Positions 32,826 to 40,155 of a stretch of 49,827 nt of DNA are shown here, piece by piece (the first letter of the stretch is position 1; each line of letters begins with the position of its first letter). Source of the DNA: Clostridia bacterium (GTDB taxonomy: Bacteria; Bacillota; Clostridia; Lachnospirales; Bianqueaceae); the NCBI GenBank assembly GCA_900764045.1, contig CAAFMN010000100.1:1-49827 (forward strand). Direction: 5' to 3'. The translations under genes were made by a program, and so were the position numbers. The notes under the pieces are model-generated. The model was not told the DNA's origin. It was given only the letters and a program-made list of their open reading frames with translations, and made no database searches.

Positions 32826-34592
32826 TTAGATTCTGTCCTTCTTCTGATACACCGTATGCAAAAGTTCATGCGACTTGCCGTGTCCCGGCTGTCCCATATA
32901 CTCGCTGTAGAGCTTCTTCACAAAAGGATTCTCATGCGATTTACGTATCGACTTACTCTGATCCTCGCTGCACAGCGCCTGCTGACGTTTGCGGACCACA
33001 TTGAAATCTCCGTGATTGTAGGGCTGTCCGCCGCCGTTCACACAGCCGCCCGGGCAAGCCATGATCTCGACCGCATGGAGCTGATCCGGATTGCCGGCCT
33101 TAATCTCTTCCATGATTCTACGCGCATTTCCCAGACCGCTGGCCACTGCCAGATTCAGGGTAAGATCCCCGATCTTAACAGAAGCCTTTTTGATACCGGA
33201 AGAAGTGCTGCGCACATCTTCAAACTCCACATTCTCCAGCGTCTCTCCTGTCAGCCATTCATATGCTGTACGCAGGGCCGCTTCCATTACACCGCCGGTC
33301 TTGCCGAAAATGACAGCCGCGCCGGTCGATTCGCCTAACGGATCATCAAATTCCTCATCATCCAGATTCTTCAGATCCAGATTGAACTGCTTGATGACCG
33401 AGGCCAGCTCGTGCGTACTGATGGAATAATCCACATCCGGATTGCCATCCGTACCAAACTCCTCACGCTGCGCTTCAAACTTTTTAGCGATACAGGGCAT
33501 TACAGAGACTACAACCAGTTTATCACGCTGTACGCCCAGCTTATCTGCGAAATAATTCTTGGCAATCGCGCCGAACATCTGCTGCGGCGATCTTGCTGAA
33601 GACGGAAGTGCCAAATATTCCGGATACTGTGTCTCAATAAAATTGATCCATGCCGGACAGCAGGAGGTCATCAGCGGCAGCGCCACCGGCTCTCCCTTGA
33701 CATACTTCTGGATGCGTTCCGCCAGCTCTGTCGCCTCTTCCATAATGGTCACATCCGCGGCGAAATCAGTATCAAATACATAATCAAAGCCAATCTTACG
33801 CAGTGCCGCAACCATTTTCCCGGTAACGGATGTCCCGGCCTCATAGCCGAACTCCTCTCCCAGGGCCGCGCGAACCGCCGGAGCCGTATTGACAATTACG
33901 ATCTTATCCGGATCGGCCAGATCCTCGATCAGATGCTCTGAAGCGCTGGCATTGCTGGTCAGCGCGCCTACGGGACACACCTGCACACACTGTCCGCAGT
34001 AGGTACATACGGACTCCGCCAGAGGCGCCTGGAAGGAAGTAGACACAACCGCCTCAAATCCGCGGTTGACACCGGACAACGCCCCTACCGTCTGCACCTG
34101 GTTACAAACTGTTTCGCAGCGGCGGCACATGATACATTTATTCATGTCTCTCAGGATCGATACGCTGGTATCCGGCGTATATGTAGACTGAGATTTTCCT
34201 GTAATGCGCACCTTACGGATCCCCATCTTTTCCGCGGTTCTCTGCAGATCGCATTCTCCGGACTTGGCACAGGTCAGACAGTCCTTGGGATGATCCGAGA
34301 GCATCAGCTCCATTACAGTCCTTCTCTCCTCAATAACCCGCGGGGAATTGGTATATACGACCATACCTTCCGCAACCGGCGTCGCGCATGCCGGAGCCAG
34401 ATTACGCCGCTTCTCTACTTCTACCACACAGATACGGCAGGATGCCGGCTGGTTGTTCAGCCCTATTTCATGCATATGCAGATGGCACAAGGTCGGGATA
34501 TCGATCCCCAGCTTCTTGGCGGCATCCAGAATGGTGCTGCCCTTCTCCACCTGCACGGCCATTTTATCGATTGTCAAATTAATCATGTCCAT
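32826..34592 (-). CDS. hydA: [FeFe] hydrogenase catalytic subunit, NADH-dependent bifurcating type
   Basis: It forms H2 from electrons supplied by NADH and reduced ferredoxin. The 588-residue protein has, in order, an N-terminal plant-type [2Fe-2S] domain, a His-ligated cluster (HPKDCLTCAKSGECDLQ), two [4Fe-4S] ferredoxin motifs (CIMCRRCETVC and CTYCGQCVQVC), the H-cluster motifs TSCCPAW, MPCIAKKFE and MACPGGCVNGGGQP, and the small-subunit domain at the C-terminus. This layout matches the group A3/A6-type trimeric hydrogenases such as HydA of Thermotoga. It lies 12 bases after the NuoF-like gene and is the last gene of the operon. Maturation genes hydE, hydF and hydG are not in the window. 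Confidence 0.95.
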   Translation of the reverse strand: MDMINLTIDKMAVQVEKGSTILDAAKKLGIDIPTLCHLHMHEIGLNNQPASCRICVVEVEKRRNLAPACATPVAEGMVVYTNSPRVIEERRTVMELMLSDHPKDCLTCAKSGECDLQRTAEKMGIRKVRITGKSQSTYTPDTSVSILRDMNKCIMCRRCETVCNQVQTVGALSGVNRGFEAVVSTSFQAPLAESVCTYCGQCVQVCPVGALTSNASASEHLIEDLADPDKIVIVNTAPAVRAALGEEFGYEAGTSVTGKMVAALRKIGFDYVFDTDFAADVTIMEEATELAERIQKYVKGEPVALPLMTSCCPAWINFIETQYPEYLALPSSARSPQQMFGAIAKNYFADKLGVQRDKLVVVSVMPCIAKKFEAQREEFGTDGNPDVDYSISTHELASVIKQFNLDLKNLDDEEFDDPLGESTGAAVIFGKTGGVMEAALRTAYEWLTGETLENVEFEDVRSTSSGIKKASVKIGDLTLNLAVASGLGNARRIMEEIKAGNPDQLHAVEIMACPGGCVNGGGQPYNHGDFNVVRKRQQALCSEDQSKSIRKSHENPFVKKLYSEYMGQPGHGKSHELLHTVYQKKDRI

Positions 34593-34604
34593 GCTTCTTC
34601 CCCC

Positions 34605-36455
34605 TTATTTCTTAGAAATCGCGCCGAATTTACACTTATCCATACAGGTGCCGCACTTGATACACTTATCCTGACGGATGGTATGCGGATTACGTACTGT
34701 GCCCTCGATCGCGCCTGTCGGGCAGTTTCTGGCACAAAGCGTACATCCCTTACACTTGTCCGGATCAATATGGAACTTCAGCAGTGCCGTACACTTGCCC
34801 GCCGGGCAGGTGCCGTTGATATGCGCAATATACTCATCTTCAAAAGCAGTCAGCGTGGACAGAACCGGGTTAGGCGCCGTCTGGCCCAGACCACAGAGCG
34901 CTGTGTCTTTGATCACCTGACTCAGGCGCTTCAGCTCCTTGATATGCTCCATTGTGCCCTTGCCCTGCGTAATGTCCTTGAGCAGTTCGGACAGACGCTT
35001 GGTTCCGACACGGCAGGGGGTACATTTACCGCAGGACTCTTCCTCGGTAAATTCCAGATAGAACCGTGCCACAGAAGGCATACAGTCATCCTCGTCCATA
35101 ACGATCAATCCACCGGATCCCATCATGGAGCCCTTGGCTACCAGACTGTCAAAATCAATCGGCGTATCCAGATCCTTTTCCGTCAGACATCCTCCGGACG
35201 GGCCGCCGGTCTGAGCCGCCTTAAACTTCTTGCCGTTCTTGATGCCTCCGCCGATATCATAGATTACTTCCCGCAGAGTCGTTCCCATGGGAACCTCGAT
35301 CAGACCTACATTGTTGATCTTACCTGCCAGAGCGAATACCTTGGTGCCCTTGCTCTTTTCCGTACCGATGGAACTGAACCAGTCCGCGCCCTTCAGGAAA
35401 ATTACAGGCACGTTAGCAAAGGTCTCAACATTATTTACGTTGGTCGGCTTCTTCCAATAACCGCTCTCGGCCGGGAACGGCGGCTTGGTGGTCGGCTCTC
35501 CTCGGTTGCCTTCCATGGAATGAATCAGCGCCGTCTCTTCACCGCAAACAAACGCGCCGGCTCCAAAGGAGATCTGAATGTCAAAGCTAAAATCCGTACC
35601 CAGAATGTGATCGCCCAGAAGTCCTGCCTCCCGCGCCGCTTCAATTGCCTTCTCCAAGCGCTGAATCGCCAGCGGATACTCGGCCCGGATATAGACCCGT
35701 CCCTGAGAAGCGCCGATCGCGTATCCGCAGATCGCCATTGCCTCTACAACGCTGTGCGGATCGCCTTCCAGAATGGAACGGTCCATGAACGCACCCGGAT
35801 CGCCCTCATCCGCGTTACATACTACATACTTCTGGTCTGCCTGGTATCCTCTCGCAAACTGCCACTTCATACCGGTCGGGAAGCCTGCGCCGCCTCGCCC
35901 GCGCAATCCGGACTTTTTCACTTCGTCGATGACCTCTTCCGGCGTCATCGACGTGATACATTTTGCCAAGGCCTGATATCCCTTCTGACCGATATACGAC
36001 TTAATATTCTCCGGATCGATGTATCCGCAGTTACGCAGCGCCACTCTCTGCTGCTTCTTATAAAAGTCCATATGTTTGGAGTCTGAAATATGTTCGTTGG
36101 TCTTGGGATCCACATACAGCAGACGGTAAACCTTTTCATTACCGACAATATGCGTTTCTACGATCTCCGCCGCATCCTCCGGCTTTACCTGTGTATAAAA
36201 TGTATTGTCCGGCAGGATCTTGACGATCGGTCCCTTTTCGCAGAATCCGAAACATCCGGTCCGTACGACCTCTACCATATCCTGCAATCCGTGTTCTGCC
36301 AGCGCCGCCCGCAGGTTCTCAATGATCTGCTGGGAATTGGAGGACTGACATCCCGTACCGCCGCATACCAGGATGCTGACCTTATCCGTCTGATTCTTCT
36401 CCTGCTGCTGGCAGCACAGATTCTGAAGCTGTTCTACTGTCGTAATCTTTTCCAT
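34605..36455 (-). CDS. hydB: Bifurcating hydrogenase NuoF-like flavoprotein subunit
   Basis: This subunit holds FMN and the NADH site and is the likely point where electrons split or merge between NADH and ferredoxin. The protein has an N-terminal thioredoxin-like [2Fe-2S] domain (CGGTGCQSSNSQQIIEN and GCFGFCEKGP), the NADH/FMN fold with GRGGAGFPTGMKWQF, the SLBB region, the [4Fe-4S] site ESCGKCTPCRVGTKRL, and two C-terminal ferredoxin motifs (CKGCTLCARNCPTGAI and CIKCGTCMDKC). I start it at ATG 36455 (MEKITTVEQL), giving 616 residues; an upstream frame overlaps hydC without conservation. It lies between hydC and hydA. Confidence 0.94.
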   Translation of the reverse strand: MEKITTVEQLQNLCCQQQEKNQTDKVSILVCGGTGCQSSNSQQIIENLRAALAEHGLQDMVEVVRTGCFGFCEKGPIVKILPDNTFYTQVKPEDAAEIVETHIVGNEKVYRLLYVDPKTNEHISDSKHMDFYKKQQRVALRNCGYIDPENIKSYIGQKGYQALAKCITSMTPEEVIDEVKKSGLRGRGGAGFPTGMKWQFARGYQADQKYVVCNADEGDPGAFMDRSILEGDPHSVVEAMAICGYAIGASQGRVYIRAEYPLAIQRLEKAIEAAREAGLLGDHILGTDFSFDIQISFGAGAFVCGEETALIHSMEGNRGEPTTKPPFPAESGYWKKPTNVNNVETFANVPVIFLKGADWFSSIGTEKSKGTKVFALAGKINNVGLIEVPMGTTLREVIYDIGGGIKNGKKFKAAQTGGPSGGCLTEKDLDTPIDFDSLVAKGSMMGSGGLIVMDEDDCMPSVARFYLEFTEEESCGKCTPCRVGTKRLSELLKDITQGKGTMEHIKELKRLSQVIKDTALCGLGQTAPNPVLSTLTAFEDEYIAHINGTCPAGKCTALLKFHIDPDKCKGCTLCARNCPTGAIEGTVRNPHTIRQDKCIKCGTCMDKCKFGAISKK

Positions 36456-36469
36456 TCTCGCCGCCCTCC

Positions 36470-36949
36470 TCACTCGCACTCCGCTAGAATTGTATCAACC
36501 ATATCCGGTGTCACCCGGCCGTATACCTTATCGCCCACCATCATGACCGGCGCAAGGCCGCAGGCTCCTACACAACGCAGCGAACGTAGGGAGAACTTGC
36601 CGTCTTCCGTTGTCTCGCCCGGCTCGATCCCCAGCTTTTTACGCAGTTCCTCCAGCACGCTCTCCGCTCCGCGGACATAGCATGCTGTGCCCATACATAC
36701 CGAAATCTCGTATTTTCCCTTCGGCTTCATCGTAAAATATGAATAGAAGCTTACAACACCGTATACCTTGGATACCGGCACTTCCATCTCCCTTGCCACA
36801 AACACCTGTACTTCCCGCGGCAGGTATCCGAAGATCCCCTGCGCCCGGTGCAGTACCCGAATCAACTCACCCTTTTGGGTCGGCAGCGAATCAATAAATT
36901 TCTTAAGCTCCGCATACTTCTCCTGATCGGCCTGATTACAGCACCCCAT
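36470..36949 (-). CDS. hydC: Bifurcating hydrogenase NuoE-like [2Fe-2S] subunit
   Basis: This small subunit carries one [2Fe-2S] cluster in a thioredoxin-like fold and pairs with the NuoF-like subunit. The 159-residue protein has the helical N-terminal half (LKKFIDSLPTQ-like and EVQVFVAREMEVPVSKVYGV) and cluster cysteines in CMGTACYVRG and RCVGACGLAPVMMV. The ATG has GAGGAGG 7 bases upstream. It is the first gene of hydCBA, the usual order. Confidence 0.94.
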   Translation of the reverse strand: MGCCNQADQEKYAELKKFIDSLPTQKGELIRVLHRAQGIFGYLPREVQVFVAREMEVPVSKVYGVVSFYSYFTMKPKGKYEISVCMGTACYVRGAESVLEELRKKLGIEPGETTEDGKFSLRSLRCVGACGLAPVMMVGDKVYGRVTPDMVDTILAECE

Positions 36950-36971
36950 ATGTTTACCTCCTCGTCATTCC

Positions 36972-36995
36972 ACCGTTTCTTCTTCCGGAAACGGT
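36972..36995 (-). promoter_or_regulatory. Hairpin in the hydCBA leader
   Basis: ACCGTTTC (36972-36979) and GAAACGGT (36988-36995) form a perfect 8-bp stem about 22 bases ahead of the hydC start codon. It lacks a T-run, so it is more likely an mRNA-stability or translational element than a terminator. No Rex-type operator was recognised. Confidence 0.45.
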
Positions 36996-37019
36996 ATGCT
37001 ATTTTCATATACTCTTATC

Positions 37020-37047
37020 ATTATATCAAATATCCTTCTTCTTGTAA
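37020..37047 (-). promoter_or_regulatory. Promoter of hydCBA
   Basis: TTACAA (37042-37047) and a perfect TATAAT (37020-37025) on the minus strand, with a 16-base spacer. The leader is about 65 bases. Confidence 0.6.
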
Positions 37048-37114
37048 ACCACTACGATAAATTTTTATCAATTTCATTAAAAGATTCTAACTCCTTTTGC
37101 TTCTTATCCGTTTA

Positions 37115-37148
37115 TTTGACAGAGGTTAATTATCACCCCTCTGCCAAA
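37115..37148 (+). terminator. Hairpin upstream of the nuclease gene
   Basis: TTTGACAGAGG (37115-37125) and CCTCTGCCAAA (37138-37148) form an 11-base stem with one mismatch. It ends 10 bases before the -35 of the nuclease promoter and could insulate this gene from upstream transcription. The core CAGAGG/CCTCTG also occurs in the arms of the downstream repeat array, which may be chance. Confidence 0.45.
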
Positions 37149-37158
37149 TATTTTATGA

Positions 37159-37187
37159 TTGCAAAATATTCAGAATAATGATACAAT
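37159..37187 (+). promoter_or_regulatory. Promoter of the predicted nuclease gene
   Basis: TTGCAA (37159-37164), 17 bases and TACAAT (37182-37187). The inferred start (about 37194) is only a few bases before the GAAGGAGGG ribosome binding site, so the leader is very short. Confidence 0.6.
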
Positions 37188-37209
37188 ATCTCTCGAAGGA
37201 GGGATATTG

Positions 37210-37908
37210 TTGTTTCCTGTGATCTATTTTCTGTTCGTCACCGCCAAGTGCCTTTCCTACCGTGGTTCCTGGAGCTTGTCCCACAAGCGCCACACTAACG
37301 GACACATGTATTATTACAAGCAAACTGGCAATAAGACCTGCTATGTGAGGCGTAGGGACGAATCTCAGGTTTTAGCCGAATACTCCGAGCGGCAGAAGTG
37401 GCGTCAGGAGCGCAGAAATCTCAACCAACAGCTGATGAGTCTATCGCCTTCTGAGCGCCGCGAAGCCCGCCAACAGATGAAATTATATCAGGAGCTTGGG
37501 CTTGAAAAACTACCCCTGGATAAGGATATATCCTTTGACGGGACGGTTCTCGATTCCAGAGCCGAGATCATTCTCTACGAATTCTTGAAAAACTTGGGTA
37601 TCGCGACCGAACATAACCGCCCGATTGATTCTGGATCCTATAGCTATTGGCCTGATTTTACATTCACCATTGATGGGAAAAGGATGTATCTGGAGCATAT
37701 GGGTAAATTAGAGGATCCACAATACCATCGCAAGCAGGTCGAAAAGATCAAAAACTACAAAACACATGACATCCGACTCGGCGAAAATCTAATTATCACA
37801 AGCTCCCACAGACACTTTCAAGCACCGAAAATCCTCTGGCAGCTTGTGATCCGCGGGGTTTTGTCAGCCGCTAAAGCTAGGAAACTGATCAAAAAGATCA
37901 AAAAATAA
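37210..37908 (+). CDS. Predicted PD-(D/E)XK-type nuclease, uncharacterised Firmicutes family
   Basis: Function is not established. From TTG 37210 (7 bases after GAAGGAGGG; a TTG one codon earlier is possible) the protein has 232 residues. Residues 1-50 include a short hydrophobic start and a beta-rich, Tyr-rich module (GHMYYYKQTGNKTCYVRRRD). Residues 55-98 form a charged helix or coiled coil. Residues 113-200 look like a restriction-endonuclease fold: Glu119 in DSRAEIILYEFL, the PDF motif with Asp149, Glu162 in YLEHMG, then LGENLIIT. The usual Lys of the (D/E)XK motif is replaced by the EHxG pattern I associate with a family of stand-alone proteins scattered through gut Clostridia. No membrane anchor or second domain is present. 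It is isolated from its neighbours by strand and promoter and precedes a tandem repeat array. Confidence 0.65.
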   Translation: MFPVIYFLFVTAKCLSYRGSWSLSHKRHTNGHMYYYKQTGNKTCYVRRRDESQVLAEYSERQKWRQERRNLNQQLMSLSPSERREARQQMKLYQELGLEKLPLDKDISFDGTVLDSRAEIILYEFLKNLGIATEHNRPIDSGSYSYWPDFTFTIDGKRMYLEHMGKLEDPQYHRKQVEKIKNYKTHDIRLGENLIITSSHRHFQAPKILWQLVIRGVLSAAKARKLIKKIKK

Positions 37909-37963
37909 CAATTCTTATTATTGGCTCCCTTCCTCCTAGAAGTCCGTCCCTCCACGAAAAATA

Positions 37964-38344
37964 TACCAGATTTTCTTGAAAATCCAGAGAAAACTATGGA
38001 ATTCTGGTACATGCAAAAGTCTCATTCACCCAAGATTATTTCAAAAAACCAGAAAACCCTATAACCCCCTGGCACACCAGGAGTCTCATTCTCCCAAGTG
38101 TACCAGAGGTCTTCAAAAATCCAGAGAACCCCATAAGCCCTCTGGTACACCCAAGAGTCTCATTCTCCCAAGTGTACCAGAGGTTTTCAAAAATCAAGAG
38201 AGCCCCATAAAACCTCTGGTACACGCAAGAGGCTCATTTTCCCAAGTGTGCCAGAAGTCTTCAAGAATCCAGAGAACCCCCATAAAACCTCTGGTACACC
38301 CAGGAGCCTCACTCACCAAAATTTTCCAGAGGTTTTGGTATAAG
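37964..38344. repeat. Tandem array of about five 74-base units with palindromic arms
   Basis: Units begin at about 37964, 38037, 38101, 38175, 38249 and 38324 (the last is truncated). Units 3 and 4 are exactly 74 bases, unit 5 is 75, and unit 2 has lost about 10 bases. Units 3 to 5 are closely similar; units 1 and 2 have diverged. Each full unit starts with TACCAGAGG and about 27 bases later has CCTCTGGTA, so it can fold into a 9-bp hairpin; a linker of the type CAAGAGTCTCATTCTCCCAAGTG joins successive hairpins. The array lies between the nuclease stop and the terminator of the convergent ABC exporter operon. It is noncoding and has no separate promoter that I can see. Confidence 0.85.
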
Positions 38345-38349
38345 GAAAG

Positions 38350-38375
38350 GGTCCATCGCACATTTGCGATGGACC
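38350..38375 (-). terminator. Terminator of the heterodimeric ABC exporter operon
   Basis: GGTCCATCGCA (38350-38360) pairs perfectly with TGCGATGGACC (38365-38375). On the minus strand CTTTCCTT follows. It lies 8 bases after the exporter stop codon. Confidence 0.75.
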
Positions 38376-38383
38376 TCTCCCCC

Positions 38384-40141
38384 TTACGAAGCCTGTTCAA
38401 ATTGACTGTTATACAACTCGGCGTAAAATCCGCCTTTTTGCATCAATTCGTCGTGCTTGCCGCTCTCGATCACATCTCCGTCCCGCATGACCAGGATGAG
38501 ATCTGCATTTTTAATCGTGGACAGCCGGTGCGCGATCACAAAACTGGTCCGTCCCCGAGTCAGTTCATCCATCGCCCGTTGAATCAGCAGTTCCGTCCTC
38601 GTATCAACCGAGGAAGTCGCTTCATCCAGAATCAGCATGGGCGCGTTCTGCAGCATCGCCCTCGCAATGGTCAGCAGCTGCTTCTGGCCCGCCGAGATCG
38701 TTGTACTCTCCGACAAAACCGTATCAAAACCATCCGGCAGCGAATGAACGAACTTATCCAGCCCGCAGGCACGGCATACCTTCTCCAGCTGCTCATCCGT
38801 GATTCCTTCCATATTATAGACCAGGTTCTCCCGGACTGTGCCTTCAAACAGCCAGGTATCCTGTAATACCATGCTGAAGAGATCATGCACATTTTCACGG
38901 CTCAGCTGCGCGATCGGCACACCGTCAATCCGTATCTCCCCACTGTTTATTTCAAAGAACCGCATCAGAAGATTGACCATCGTCGTTTTGCCTGCACCGG
39001 TCGGTCCGACAATCGCGACCTTCTGTCCCGGCTGAATCTCCGCCGAGAAGTCCTTGATGATCACCTTATCCGGCGTATCCGGGTAGCTGAAGCGAACATG
39101 TTCAAAGCTGACCTGCCCCCGCACCTCGGACAATCTGGCTGTTTTTGCACTTTCATCTTCCAGCTCCTCGCTCTCCAGAAAATCAAAGATCCGATGTGCC
39201 GACGCGGAAGCCGTCTGCATATTGGTCATCCCCTGCGCAATCTGTGTCAGAGGCGACGTGAACAGGCGGACATACAGAATAAAGGAAACAATCACACCAA
39301 ACTCAATGCTTCTGTTCAGCGCCAGGATGGAGCCGACCACACATACCACGACATAGGACAGATTACCGATGATATTCATCAGGGGCTGCATGACACCTGA
39401 GAGGAACTGTGACTTCCAGTTGGCGTCATAGACCGCCGCGTTCATCCGGTCAAATTCCCGGTTCACCTTCTTTTCCGCAAGGCTGATACGCACAACCTCA
39501 TGTCCGGAATACATCTCCTCCACATATCCATTCAGATCTCCCAGACTTTTCTGTCTTGCGGTAAAATATTTCTGCGACCTGGACATGATGATGACGATCA
39601 GAAGCATACCAAATATGGTGATTCCCAGTGAAATCAGAGCCAACCTCCATTCCGTCACAAACATCATAATCAGACAGCCCACAAACTGCGTTGCCGCACT
39701 GACAATCGTCGGGAGACTGTTGGTCAGTCCCTGCTGCAGCGTTGAGACATCATTGGTGATCCTGCTCAGAATGTCTCCCTGTGAAGTTGTATTAAAGTAT
39801 TTCTGCGGCACACGGTTGATTTTATCTGACAGCTCCCCGCGCATCTGGTAAGACATCTTTAACGTAACGCTCGCCATGATATAATGCTGTATAAAGCCCA
39901 AAAGCGCGCTCAGGAGATATATGACCGCCAGAAAGACGCCGATCCTCCCAATGGCCGCGAGGTCCATATCTCCAAACAGCCCATCCGACATAATCGTCGC
40001 GATATCACCGATCTTGCCCGGTCCTACAATCGTCATAACGGCACTGAGGGCCGCCAGCACCAGCGCCAGGAGAATCACTCCCATCCGGTCCTTCATATAT
40101 TGAATCAGTCTCGGCATCGCAGAACCTGTAGTATTTTTCAT
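38384..40141 (-). CDS. ABC exporter, half-transporter with catalytic site residues
   Basis: The 585-residue protein is a type IV ABC half-transporter: six membrane segments followed by a nucleotide-binding domain. Walker A is GPTGAGKTTMVNLL, Walker B MLILDEATSSVD with the catalytic Glu, and the switch His is in VIAHRLST. The signature is altered to ISAGQ (STTISAGQKQLL) instead of LSGGQ. This fits a heterodimeric exporter in which the odd signature faces the degenerate site of the partner encoded 15 bases upstream. Substrate is likely a drug or peptide but cannot be inferred. It is the second gene of the operon. Confidence 0.92.
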   Translation of the reverse strand: MKNTTGSAMPRLIQYMKDRMGVILLALVLAALSAVMTIVGPGKIGDIATIMSDGLFGDMDLAAIGRIGVFLAVIYLLSALLGFIQHYIMASVTLKMSYQMRGELSDKINRVPQKYFNTTSQGDILSRITNDVSTLQQGLTNSLPTIVSAATQFVGCLIMMFVTEWRLALISLGITIFGMLLIVIIMSRSQKYFTARQKSLGDLNGYVEEMYSGHEVVRISLAEKKVNREFDRMNAAVYDANWKSQFLSGVMQPLMNIIGNLSYVVVCVVGSILALNRSIEFGVIVSFILYVRLFTSPLTQIAQGMTNMQTASASAHRIFDFLESEELEDESAKTARLSEVRGQVSFEHVRFSYPDTPDKVIIKDFSAEIQPGQKVAIVGPTGAGKTTMVNLLMRFFEINSGEIRIDGVPIAQLSRENVHDLFSMVLQDTWLFEGTVRENLVYNMEGITDEQLEKVCRACGLDKFVHSLPDGFDTVLSESTTISAGQKQLLTIARAMLQNAPMLILDEATSSVDTRTELLIQRAMDELTRGRTSFVIAHRLSTIKNADLILVMRDGDVIESGKHDELMQKGGFYAELYNSQFEQAS

Positions 40142-40155
40142 ACTCTCCCCTCCCC

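Noticed and set aside
36972..36995. Rex-type redox operator in front of hydCBA
   Set aside because: The palindrome ACCGTTTC/GAAACGGT does not have the TTGTTAA-type half-sites of Rex and lies in the transcribed leader.
37964..38344. CRISPR array
   Set aside because: The units are contiguous 74-base repeats without variable spacers, and no cas gene is nearby. The variation is drift within the unit.
38036..38400. Small minus-strand proteins encoded in the repeat array
   Set aside because: They arise from the repeat sequence itself, change frame between units because the period is 74, and have no ribosome binding site.
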